From: Thermohalobaculum sp963721105
Lineage (GTDB): Bacteria; Pseudomonadota; Alphaproteobacteria; Rhodobacterales; Rhodobacteraceae
Direction: 5' to 3'
DNA length: 64,000 nucleotides
Assembly: GCA_963721105.1 (NCBI GenBank)
Contig: CAVRHY010000011.1
Location: 806,001-870,000, forward strand
Below the pieces are notes generated by a model. The model made no database searches. It saw only the letters and a list, made by a program, of their open reading frames with translations, and was not told the DNA's origin. Below, piece by piece: positions 33,329-42,240 of this stretch. Numbering within the stretch: the stretch's first letter is position 1; the number at the start of each line of letters is the position of its first letter. The position numbers and the translations under genes were made by a program.

Positions 33329-34501
33329 ATGCAGACCGCCATCCGCTTCGACCAGAAACGCCTGCCGCCCGAGACCGAGGCGCTGCGCGCCGAGGTCCGC
33401 GACTTCCTGGCCGACGAGGTCAGGCGCGGCACGTTCGATCCGAAGCTCGGGCTGAAGCAGACCTCGTTCGACCGCGAGTTCTCGCGCCGCGTCGGTGCCA
33501 AGGGGTGGATCGGCATGACTTGGCCCCGGCAGTATGGCGGCCACGAGCGCAGCTATCTCGACCGCTACGTCGTCACCGAGGAGATGCGCGCCGTCACCGC
33601 GCCGACCTGGTCGCATTTCGTCGCCGACCGCCAGTCGGGCCCCGTCATCCTGAAATACGGCTCGGACGCGATCAAGGCGGAGGTCCTGCCGGCGATCTGC
33701 CGCGGCGAGCTCTGCTTCGCCATCGGCATGTCCGAGCCGAACTCGGGCTCGGACCTCTTCGCCGCCTCGACCCGGGCTGTGCGCGACGGGGACGACTGGA
33801 TCGTCAACGGCCGGAAGATCTGGACGTCGAACGCGCACCGCGCCGACTACATGATCGCGCTTTTGCGCACCTCGCCGCCGACGAAGGAGAACCGCCGGCA
33901 CGGCCTGACGCAGTTCCTTGTCAAGATCGACACGCCCGGCATCTCGGTGAACCCGATCGCCGCCATGCCGGGGATGACGGATTTCAACGAGGTGCTGTTC
34001 GAGAACGTCGTCGTCCCCGATGGCAACCGGCTGGGCGAGCTGGATGGCGCCTGGAAGCAGGCGACGGCCGAGCTGGCCTATGAGCGCTCCGGCCCCGAGC
34101 GGTTCCTCGAGACCTTCTACGTCCTCCTGGCCCTGGCCGAGCGGCTGGGGCCCGAGCCGGACGCCCGGGGCGCCGAGGGGCTCGGCCGGCTCGTCGCGCA
34201 GCTGCACACGCTCAGGCGCATGTCGGTCTCGGTCGCAGGCATGCTGCACGAGGGCAAGGAGCCGGTGCTGGAATCCTCGATCGTCAAGGACGTCGGCACG
34301 GTCTGGGAGCAGCGACTGCCCGACGAGGCGCGCCGGCTGGGCGCCCTTCTGCCGCCGGAAGCCGCCTCGCAGACCGGGAACGAGCAGGATTTCGAGGACC
34401 TGATCGAGTTCGCCACGCTGGTGGCGCCGAAGCTGACCATCCAGGGCGGCACCACCGAGATCCTGCGCGGCATCATTGCCCGCGGGCTGGGGATGCGCTG
34501 A
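33329..34501 (+). CDS. Acyl-CoA dehydrogenase
   Basis: A 390-residue ACAD with WIGMTWPRQYGGHERSYLDR, the FAD/substrate segment CFAIGMSEPNSGSDL, VNGRKIWTSNAHRADYMI and the C-terminal IQGGTTEILRGIIARGLGMR. The catalytic Glu is not certain from reading. Preceded by AGGGAGGCACC and ATG 33329. It follows a short ACAD and precedes an enoyl-CoA hydratase and a ketopantoate reductase-like gene, an arrangement suggesting a degradative acyl-CoA pathway. Separation by REP palindromes is unusual for a tight operon. Confidence 0.93.
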   Translation: MQTAIRFDQKRLPPETEALRAEVRDFLADEVRRGTFDPKLGLKQTSFDREFSRRVGAKGWIGMTWPRQYGGHERSYLDRYVVTEEMRAVTAPTWSHFVADRQSGPVILKYGSDAIKAEVLPAICRGELCFAIGMSEPNSGSDLFAASTRAVRDGDDWIVNGRKIWTSNAHRADYMIALLRTSPPTKENRRHGLTQFLVKIDTPGISVNPIAAMPGMTDFNEVLFENVVVPDGNRLGELDGAWKQATAELAYERSGPERFLETFYVLLALAERLGPEPDARGAEGLGRLVAQLHTLRRMSVSVAGMLHEGKEPVLESSIVKDVGTVWEQRLPDEARRLGALLPPEAASQTGNEQDFEDLIEFATLVAPKLTIQGGTTEILRGIIARGLGMR

Positions 34502-34511
34502 GAACGCAATC

Positions 34512-34563
34512 GGTGGGTGTCACCCACCCTGGAAACAACCGGTAGGGTGGGTGCCGACCCGCC
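34512..34563. repeat. REP-like palindrome, second copy
   Basis: GGTGGGTG (34512-34519) and CACCCACC (34521-34528) form a hairpin. The second half, AGGGTGGGTGCCGACCCGCC (34544-34563), pairs imperfectly with the first. It shares the TAGGGTGGG core with the element at 33255-33310 and fills the gap before the enoyl-CoA hydratase gene. Confidence 0.75.
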
Positions 34564-34582
34564 ATACGCAAGGGAGAACACA

Positions 34583-35383
34583 ATGCCCTATGACGCCCCC
34601 GAGCTTGGCATCGACATCCGCGACCACGTCGCCACCGTCGAGATCAAACGCCCGCCACATAACTTCTTCGACTTCACCCTGATCAAGCAGATCGCCGACA
34701 CCTACGAGGCGCTGGACGCGGACACGGACTGCCGCGCCATCGTGCTCTGCTCGGAGGGTAAATCCTTCTGCGCCGGCGCGAATTTCGGCGATGGCAGCCA
34801 GGTGCAGGCGGACGGCTCGGTCGAGGGGTCGGTCAACAAGATCGGCATCGACCACCTCTATGTCGAGGCGGTCCGCATCTTCCGCTGCAAGAAGCCGGTC
34901 GTCGGCGCCATCCAGGGCGCGGCCATCGGCGGCGGGCTGGGCCTGGCGTTGTCGACCGATTTCCGCGTCGGCTGCCCGGAGACGCGCTTTGCCGCCAACT
35001 TCACGCGCCTCGGCTTCCACCCGGGTTTTGGTCTGACCGTCACGCTGCCGCGGGTCATCGGCCAGCAGAAGGCCTCGCTGATGTTCCTGACCTCGCGCCG
35101 CGTCAAGGGCGAGGAGGCGCTGGAGTGGGGCCTGCTCGACGGCTGCACGACGGTCGACAAGGTGCGCGCCCACGCCTGGGGGCTGGCGCGCGAGATCGCC
35201 GTCAACTCGCCGCTGGGCGTGCAGTCGACGCGCGCCACGCTGCGCCTGGGGCTCGCCGAGGCGGTCAAGGACGCGACTGATCGCGAGCTGGTCGAGCAGA
35301 CCTGGCTGCGCAAGACCGACGACTTCAAGGAGGGCGTCGCCGCCACCGCGGACCGGCGCCTGCCGGACTTCAAGGGTCGCTGA
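34583..35383 (+). CDS. Enoyl-CoA hydratase/isomerase family protein
   Basis: A 266-residue crotonase-fold protein. It has VATVEIKRPPHNFFD, the oxyanion loop SEGKSFCAGANFGDG and GAIQGAAIGGGLGLALSTDFR, then ETRFAANFTRLGFHPGFG. Catalytic Glu residues of classical hydratases are not obvious (TRLGFHPG replaces the PEIxxG pattern), so the reaction may be isomerase- or hydrolase-like. The ATG follows AAGGGAGAAC. It probably acts after the acyl-CoA dehydrogenases upstream. Confidence 0.9.
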   Translation: MPYDAPELGIDIRDHVATVEIKRPPHNFFDFTLIKQIADTYEALDADTDCRAIVLCSEGKSFCAGANFGDGSQVQADGSVEGSVNKIGIDHLYVEAVRIFRCKKPVVGAIQGAAIGGGLGLALSTDFRVGCPETRFAANFTRLGFHPGFGLTVTLPRVIGQQKASLMFLTSRRVKGEEALEWGLLDGCTTVDKVRAHAWGLAREIAVNSPLGVQSTRATLRLGLAEAVKDATDRELVEQTWLRKTDDFKEGVAATADRRLPDFKGR

Positions 35384-35408
35384 GCGGCCGGCCCCCGGGG
35401 GAAAACCG

Positions 35409-36329
35409 ATGAAGATCATGGTGTTGGGCGCCGGCGCGGTCGGCGGCTACTTTGGCGGCAGGCTGGCCGCCGCCGGCGAGGACGTCACCTTCCTGGTGCG
35501 CGAGCGGCGCGCCGGGCAGCTGACCGGCGGGCTGCGGATCGAGAGCCGCTTCGGCGACGCGACGGTGCCGGTCCGCACCGTGACCGCCGGGCAGGACGCG
35601 CCGCAGCCCGACATCATCATGCTGGCCTGCAAGTCCTACGGCCTGTCGGACGCCATGGAGGCGATCGCGCCGCACATCCGCTCCGAGACCGTCCTGCTGC
35701 CGGTGCTGAACGGGCTCAACCACGTGCCACTGCTGGCCAGCCGGTTCTCGGAGGCCTATGTCTGGGGCGGCGTCGCGCATATCGGCGCGACGCTGGGACC
35801 GGACGGAACCGTCAAGCATCTCAACGACTTGCACCGGCTGACCGTCGGCCCGCGCGGCGATGACGGGACGCTGCTGCTGGCCGAGCGCTTTGTCGAGGCC
35901 GGCAAGCGCGCCGGCTTTGACGCGCGGCTCAGCGCCGACATCATCCAGGAGCTGTGGGACAAGTGGGTGTTCCTGGCGGCGCTTGCCGCCGGCACGACGC
36001 TGATCCGCCAGCCGGTGGGCCGCATCGTCTCGACCGACAGCGGCGAGCGGCTGATGGCCGACCTGCTGGACGAATGCACCGCCATCGCCGAGGCCGAAGG
36101 TCACCGTCCCGCAGACAGCCGGCTCCAGACCACGCGCAAGGCGCTGACCGACCGCACGTCCGGCTTCACCGCGTCGATGCTGCGCGACATGGCAGGCGGC
36201 GGGCCGACCGAGGCCGATCACGTCGTCGGCGACCTGATCCGCCGCGCCGCCGCGCACGGGGTCGAGACGCCGATTCTGGACGTCGCCTGGGTCAACCTGC
36301 AGGCCTACGAGGCCGCCCGCGCCGGCTGA
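35409..36329 (+). CDS. 2-dehydropantoate 2-reductase (ketopantoate reductase) family
   Basis: A 306-residue protein with an N-terminal Rossmann motif MVLGAGAVGGYFGGRLAAAG. The C-terminal ApbA domain contains ELWDKWVFLAALAAGTTLIR and GGGPTEADHVVGDLIRRA (the latter matching the conserved ExDxxxG region). The family reduces ketopantoate in CoA synthesis, but several paralogues per genome act on other 2-keto acids. It begins 26 nt after an enoyl-CoA hydratase gene rather than among panB/panC, so a degradative role is equally possible. Confidence 0.88.
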   Translation: MKIMVLGAGAVGGYFGGRLAAAGEDVTFLVRERRAGQLTGGLRIESRFGDATVPVRTVTAGQDAPQPDIIMLACKSYGLSDAMEAIAPHIRSETVLLPVLNGLNHVPLLASRFSEAYVWGGVAHIGATLGPDGTVKHLNDLHRLTVGPRGDDGTLLLAERFVEAGKRAGFDARLSADIIQELWDKWVFLAALAAGTTLIRQPVGRIVSTDSGERLMADLLDECTAIAEAEGHRPADSRLQTTRKALTDRTSGFTASMLRDMAGGGPTEADHVVGDLIRRAAAHGVETPILDVAWVNLQAYEAARAG

Positions 36330-36336
36330 CCTGCGG

Positions 36337-37356
36337 TTACCTGAACTCGGCGGCGTTCGCGATCGTGTCTATCCGCTGCGCCGAGACGATCGAGCCGTCG
36401 AGCCCCTTGATCTGGCTGTAAAGCCGCCACTCGGTCCCCTTGCGCACGCCGACGATCGTCATCGACCCTGCCGATTCCGGATAGCCGGGCAAACCCGACT
36501 TGTCCGGCACGCGGCCATAGACCTTGAAGTCGCCGCCATTGCCGTCGCTGAAGCCACCGCCCTCGCGCATTGTCTTGCTCAGTTCGGCGCCCGACGGGGC
36601 GTCCTCGCCCTTGCCGGGATCGATATGCGCGGCACGGATGTTCGTGCCGTCGCCGTTCTTCATGAAGCAGAACGAGCAGCCGGTGAACTGCGTCGTGAAC
36701 AGCAGGTCGGCGCCGCCGCCATCCGCCGAGTTCACGGGGTCGAGCGCGCCCGGCGCGTCCTTCACGTCCTTGTAGGCCGTCGCCTTCACGTTCAGCGCTT
36801 TGAGGGTATAGCCGTTACCGGTGCCATAGCAGCTCAGCCGGTAGCCGCCGCCCTGGTACCAGACGCGGTAAGTCAGGGGATTGCCGTCCTTGTTGCCGCC
36901 GTCCAGCGTGATGAGGTGCTTGCGCAGAACGCGCAGCGGATGCGCGCGCAGCTCGCTGAGCATGACGTCCAGGAAGCCCGGCTCGGAATATACGGCGTCT
37001 CGCGCCCGGCCGAGCGCGGCATCGAAGGCTCCCCATGCACCCTGGCTGCCGAGGTTGATCTGATCCTTGGCCTGCTGTGCCCAGCCGCTTTCCGGGAAAA
37101 CGAGTGCCAGGTCCAGCAGGATGGCCGCACGCACGATCCTGCGCTCGTTTTCGTCCTTCGGCCGAAATCTGCCGGCCTTTTCAAGCGAAAGGAAGCCGCT
37201 GAGCGTGACCTTCTTCGGCGGTGACATCGCGTTGAGTCGAGAACCGAGAGCCTCGATGACATCCTCGTATACGCTGATCGGGAATCCCGGCCGCCCGATC
37301 CTTCGTCGAACGAAGGAAGCCGTATCCGAGAGTCGCTCCAGGGCATCCTTTGACAT
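36337..37356 (-). CDS. Uncharacterised protein, two-domain
   Basis: A 339-residue protein that I do not recognise. The first 140 residues are helical and charged (VYEDVIEALGSRLNAMSPPK, RRIVRAAILLDLALVF). The second half is glycine-rich with a TTQFTGCSFCFMKNGDGTN segment, AAHIDPGKGEDAPSG and GGGFSDGNGGDFKVYGR. There is no signal peptide or membrane segment. The Cys-x2-Cys and a downstream His might form a metal or thiol site, but I would not assign a function. A strong GGGAGGGGAA precedes the ATG, so it is probably expressed. It is convergent with the reductase gene, 7 nt away. Confidence 0.7.
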   Translation of the reverse strand: MSKDALERLSDTASFVRRRIGRPGFPISVYEDVIEALGSRLNAMSPPKKVTLSGFLSLEKAGRFRPKDENERRIVRAAILLDLALVFPESGWAQQAKDQINLGSQGAWGAFDAALGRARDAVYSEPGFLDVMLSELRAHPLRVLRKHLITLDGGNKDGNPLTYRVWYQGGGYRLSCYGTGNGYTLKALNVKATAYKDVKDAPGALDPVNSADGGGADLLFTTQFTGCSFCFMKNGDGTNIRAAHIDPGKGEDAPSGAELSKTMREGGGFSDGNGGDFKVYGRVPDKSGLPGYPESAGSMTIVGVRKGTEWRLYSQIKGLDGSIVSAQRIDTIANAAEFR

Positions 37357-37485
37357 TTCCCCTCCCCACAGCCAGCCGCCAAGCCAGCGACGATCTCATG
37401 CCCGGATGCGCCAAGCAATTGCCCGGTTCGGTCGGTTCCGGGCATGCAGGGCAATGGCGCGTCCGGGCCTGCGGGTGGGCAGGTC

Positions 37486-39047
37486 CTAGTCGTCCAGCTT
37501 GGTGAACAGCCTAGCGTGCACATCGCGCAGGTCCTTTTTCTGGACCTTGCCCATGGTGTTCCTGGGCAGCGCCTCGGCGAAGAAGACGCGCTTCGGCTGC
37601 TTGAAGCGGGCGAGCGCGTCCTTGAGGCCGCCGACGACGGCGTCCTCGGTCAGGGCGGCGCCAGGCTCTGGCACCACGACGGCGACGACGGCCTCGCCGA
37701 AATCCGGGTGGGGCACGCCGATCACGGCGCTTTCGCGCACGCCGGGCAGGGCGTCGATCGCCTCCTCGACCTCCTTCGGGTAGACGTTGTAGCCGCCCGA
37801 GATCACGAGGTCCTTGGACCGGCCGACGATGTGGACGTAGCCGTCGGCGTCGATCTTGCCGAGATCGCCGGTGATGAAGAAGCCGTCGGCGCGCAATTCC
37901 TCGGCGGTCTTGTCGGGCATCTGCCAGTAGCCCTTGAAGACGTTCGGGCCACGCACCTCGATCATGCCGACCTCGCCCTGCGGCAGCGTGCGCGCCGTCG
38001 AGGGCCCGTTGTCGGGGGCGGTGATGCGCAGCTCGACGCCCGGCAGGGGAAAGCCGACCGTGCCCGGCCGGCGGTCGCCCTCGTAGGGGTTCGAGGTGTT
38101 CATCTGCGTCTCGGTCATGCCGTAGCGCTCGAGGATCGCGTGGCCGGTAAGATCTCGGAATCGCTGGTGTGTTTCTGCCAGCAGCGGCGCCGAGCCGCTG
38201 GTGAAGAGCCGCATGTGTGCGGTGATCTCGCGCGTGAAGCCCGGGTGGTCGAGGAGCCGGGTGTAGAAGGTCGGCACGCCCATCATGCAGGTGGCATCCG
38301 GCAGGCGGCGGATCACCTCGTCGGCGTCGAAGCGCGGCAGCCAGATCATCGACGAGCCGGAGGCCAGCACCGTGTTGCAGGACGTGAAGAGCCCGTGCGT
38401 GTGGAATATCGGCAGGACGTGCAGCAGAACGTCGTCGGCCGTGAAACGCCAGTAGTCGCAGAGTGTTACGGCGTTGGAATACAGGTTCTCCTGCGTCGTC
38501 ATCGCGCCCTTGGAGCGCCCGGTCGTGCCCGAGGTGTAGAGGATCGTCACCAGGTCGTCGGGCGCGCGCTCGACGGTCTGGAAGTCGGCGCTGGTCCGGC
38601 ACCTGGGCGAAGAAGCTGCCGTTTCTGGCCGCGTCCGCATCGGCGCGCCAGACGCCCATGGTCTCGAGCCGGGCGCCGGCCTTGTCGGCGCGGGGGCGCA
38701 GGCCCTCGGCCTTTTCCGGCGCGCAGACGAAGAGCGCGGGCCTGGCGTCGGTCAGGAAATACTCGACCTCGGCCGGGGTGTAGGCGGTGTTCAGCGGCAG
38801 GAAGACGCCGCCGGCGCGCACGGTGGCGAGGTAGAGCATGAAGGCTTCGATCGACTTGTCGACCTGCACGGCGACGCGGTCGCCGGGCTGTGACGCCCAT
38901 GCCGTCCAGCGCCGCGGCGAAGCGGGCGGTGACCTGCGCCAGGTCGCCATAGCTGTAGCTGCGGCCGTCGGGCAGCGCGGCGAAGGGGGCTGCCGGGTCG
39001 GCCGGGAAGCGCTGCGAGAGGCGGGCGTAGAGGTTGGCGTTCGGCAT
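37486..39047 (-). CDS. Malonyl-CoA synthetase-like acyl-CoA synthetase, frameshifted twice
   Basis: ANL-family ligase. The N-terminus NLYARLSQRFPADPAAPF is followed by SQPGDRVAVQVDKSIEAF, FLPLNTAYTPAEVEYFL and the loop ILYTSGTTGRSKGAM. The rest reads LERYGMTETQMNTSNPYEG, GFFITGDLGKIDADGY and SGGYNVYPKEVE, with the Lys in NTMGKVQKKDLR. This set matches MatB-type malonyl-CoA synthetases. Extra bases at about 38891 and 38593 each shift the frame. Deleting both gives 520 codons, the usual family length. The ATG is at 39047. Whether the errors are real or from sequencing is discussed in the findings. MatB would make malonyl-CoA from malonate. Confidence 0.8.
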
Positions 39048-39156
39048 CCTGCTCTCCGGCGGTTGCGCCCGTCGGGGCGCCTGTCTCGATGCGTCGGGCC
39101 GGCGAGGCCCCCTCGTCATTCCCGCGACCGCGGGACGTTGGTGCTGCGCCAGCTAG

Positions 39157-39287
39157 ATCCCCGCCTTCGCGGGGATGACGGCTGCGCGCGATCCCGCCTT
39201 GGGCGGGGGGTGCGGCTGCGCGCGATCCCGCCCGGCGGGGGGTGGCGGCTGCACGGTCCCGCACCCGCGGGGACGACGGCTGCGGCG
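39157..39287. repeat. Four diverged tandem hairpin units (REP-like array)
   Basis: Four units of 34, 34, 32 and 31 nt follow one another. Each consists of a hairpin of the type ATCCCCGCCTTCGCGGGGAT and a spacer like GACGGCTGCGCGCG. A single related half (GTCATTCCCGCGACCGCGGG) lies at 39115-39134. It occupies the 266-nt gap between the ligase and the FAD/Fe-S gene. It is not a CRISPR array because there are no unique spacers. Confidence 0.8.
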
Positions 39288-39313
39288 CTGCCGCGATCCG
39301 GTCAGCGCCTGCT

Positions 39314-42153
39314 CTAGCGCCCGTCCAGCGCCATCTCAAGGACGCGCGCGACGTGCAGCGCCTCGCGGCCGGCTCCATCCGCGATCTGATGGCGGCAGGA
39401 CGTGCCGTCGGCGACGATCAGCGCGCCGGCGTCGGCGGCGCGGACGGCCGGCAGCAGGTCGAGCTCGCCGATGGCGAAGGAGACGTCGACGGTCTCCGCC
39501 TGGTAGCCGAAGGCGCCGGCCATGCCGCAGCAGGTGCTGGGGATCGTCTCGACCTCGAGTTCCGGCACGCGGCGGAGCGTGCGCTCGACCGGGCCCATGA
39601 CGTTCTCGGCCTTCTGGTGGCAGTGGCCGTGCAGCAGGGCGCGGCGGGGCAGGGGTTTCAGGGGCAGGTCGGCGGCGCCGTCGGCGAGGTACTCCTCGAG
39701 CAGCATGACCATGCGGCCGTCGGCCTCGGTCCAGTCGGGCAGCAGGCGCGGGGCCTCGTCGCGGAAGGTCAGGATGCAGGAGGGTTCGAGGCCGACGACC
39801 GGGATGCCGGCGTCGAGGGAGGGGCGGATCGCGTTGACCGTGCGGCGCATCTCGGCCTTGGCCTCGGCCACCATGCCGGCCGCGAGATAGGTGCGGCCGC
39901 AGCAGAGCGGGCGCGGCGCCTCGGCGCGGGCCTCGGCCGGGCGGAGGCCGGCGGCGACCAGCACGCGCCAGGCGGCCGAGAGGTTCCGCGGCTCGAAGGA
40001 GCGGTTGAAGGTGTCGGCGAAGAGGAGGACGTCGGGGCTGTGCGGCCGGTCCACCGGCGCGCGCCACGGCCGGCGCCATCTGGGCAGCGTGCGGCGGGCC
40101 GAGAGGCCGGTGGCGCGCTGGGAAAGGGCGGCGATCCCGGGCACCTGGTCGCGCAGGTTCAGCGCGAAGGGCACGAGGCCGGCCCAGGGTGCGTAGCGCG
40201 GCAGGTGGGCGATGATGCGCTCGCGGAGCGGGACGCCGCGGATGGCGGCGCGGGCGGCGGCGGCCTCGATCTTCATCTTGGCCATGTCGACCGACATCGG
40301 GACACTCGCGCTTGCAGCCCTTGCAGCCGACGCAGAGCTTCATCGTCTCGGCCATTTCGTCCGAGGCGAGCGCGTCGGGGCCGAGCTGGCCGGTCAGCGC
40401 GAGGCGGAGGCAGTTGGCGCGGCCGCGGGTCAGGTCGCGCTCGTTCAGGGTGGCGCGGTAGCTGGGGCACATGGTGCCGCCGGCGAGCTTTCGGCAGGCG
40501 CCGTTGTTGTTGCACATCTCGACGGCGCCGTGCAGGCCGCCGGGCCAGGCCGACCAGTCGAACTGCGCATGCGTCGAATCGTGAGCGTAATCGGGCGGAT
40601 AGCGGAAGAGGTTGCGGTCGTCCATGCGCGGCGCGCGGGTGATGCGGCCGGGGTTCAGCGCCGCGCCGGGGTCGAAGCGGTCCTTGACCGCCTCGAAGGC
40701 GCGGACGATGCGCGGGCCGAACATGCGCTCGTGGAATTCGCTGCGGACGATGCCGTCGCCGTGCTCGCCGGAGTGGCTGCCCTTGTACTCGGCGACGATC
40801 GCGAAGGCTTCCTCGGCGATGGCGCGGAGGGCCTTGGCGCCGGTCTCCTGCTTGAGGTTCAGGACCGGGCGGACGTGCAGCAGGCCGACCGAGGCGTGCG
40901 CGTACCAGGTGCCGTCGGTGCCGTGTTTCCGAAACACGTCCGTCAGGCGCTCGGTGAAGTCGGGCAGATCGGGCAGCGCGACGGCGCAGTCCTCGACGAA
41001 GCTGACGGGTTTGCCGGCCTCGCGCATCGACATCATGATGTTGAGGCCCTGGGTGCGGACGTCCCAGATGCGCGCCTGGAAGGCGGGGTCGACGGCGTCG
41101 ACGACGCCACCGGCCCCCGCATGGCCGAGATCGGCCATGACGTCGTGGAGCGCGGCGAGGCGGCGGCGGTTCTCCTCGGCGTCCGGCTCGGCGAACTCGA
41201 CCAGCAGCAGCGCGGCGGGGTCGCCGCGGACGAACTCCTCGACCACCGGGCGGAACTGCGGGATGTCGCGGCCGAGGCGGATCATCGTCTCGTCGACCAG
41301 CTCGACCGCGACGGGGTCGAGCGTCGACGAGGTGCTGCGCCGCCTCCATCGCGGCGCGGAAGGTCGGGAAGTGGCAGACGCCGAGCGGCCTTCGTCGTCA
41401 GGACGGGCGAGAGGCGGATCTCGACGCGCTCGCTGACGGCCAGCGTGCCCTCGGAGCCGACGAGCGATGTCCTGCAGCCGCACCGGGCCGTCGCCGGGGA
41501 CCAGCGCGTCGATGTTGTAGCCGCCGACGCGGCGCTGCAGCGCCGGGAAGCGGGCCGCGATCTCGTCGGCCTCGCGGGCGCCGAGCGCGAGCAGGTCCTG
41601 CACCAGCGCGTCGTTGCTGTCGCGCGGCGTCGCCTCGAAGCGGCGGCGGCCGCCGTCGGCGAGCAGGCCCGTCGATGGCGAGCGTGTTGTCGCGCATCGT
41701 GCCGTAGCGGATCGAGCGCGAGCCGCAGGAATTGTTCGCCGCCATGCCGCCGATGGTGGCGCGCGACGCCGTCGAGACGTCGACGGGAACCAGAGGCCGT
41801 GCGGGCTTGAGGCGGCGGTTCAGCTCGTCCAGCACGATGCCGGGTTCGACAACGGCGCGGCGGTTCGCGACGTCGAGCTCGACCAGCCCGTTCAGGTGGC
41901 GCGAGAAGTCGACGACGACGCCGGTGTTGACGGTCTGGCCGGCCTGGCTGGTGCCGCCGCCGCGCGCGGTCAGCGGCAGCCCGGCCTCGCGGGCGGCGGA
42001 AAGCACGGCCTCGACGTCGGAGAAGCGGCGCGGCACGACGACGCCGGCGGGCACGACCTGGTAGATGCTGGCATCGGTGGCGTAGCGGCCACGGTCGAAG
42101 GCGCCGGTCAGCACCTCGCCCTCGATGTCGCGTGCGAGTTTCCGCCAGTCCAT
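39314..42153 (-). CDS. FAD-binding and Fe-S dehydrogenase (D-lactate/glycolate dehydrogenase-like), five frameshifts
   Basis: Starting MDWRKLARDIEGEVLTGAFD (42153), the FAD_binding_4 domain is visible: RGGGTSQAGQTVNTGVVVDF, NNSCGSRSIRYGTMRDNTLA and LVGSEGTLAVSERVEIRLSP. A C-terminal oxidase domain follows (GTWYAHASVGLLHVRPVLNL, HSGEHGDGIVRSEF). It ends with an Fe-S part (CVGCKGCKRECP) and two CCG domains (LCCGRTYLAAG, HGHCHQKA, PSTCCGMAGAFGYQ). The frame shifts at about 41669, 41468, 41384, 41330 and 40298. Removing one base at each gives exactly 945 codons, the size of YdiJ-like proteins. It probably oxidises a 2-hydroxy acid and feeds the respiratory chain. Confidence 0.85.
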
Positions 42154-42158
42154 TTGCC

Positions 42159-42186
42159 TTGCCTTCGCCGCCCCGGACCTTACTAG
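42159..42186 (+). promoter_or_regulatory. Predicted promoter of the aminotransferase gene
   Basis: TTGCCT (42159-42164) is followed after 16 nt by TACTAG (42181-42186), 55 nt upstream of the ATG at 42241. The spacer contains CGGACCTTACT, also found at 6258-6268. The promoter overlaps the start region of the divergent FAD/Fe-S gene. Confidence 0.45.
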
Positions 42187-42240
42187 ATGCGGCCCGATGC
42201 AACGACAAGCGGGCGCAGCCCCGCATCGGGAGGACCCCCC

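Noticed and set aside
39157..39287. Possible CRISPR array
   Set aside because: The repeat units are contiguous hairpins without unique spacers and no cas genes are present.
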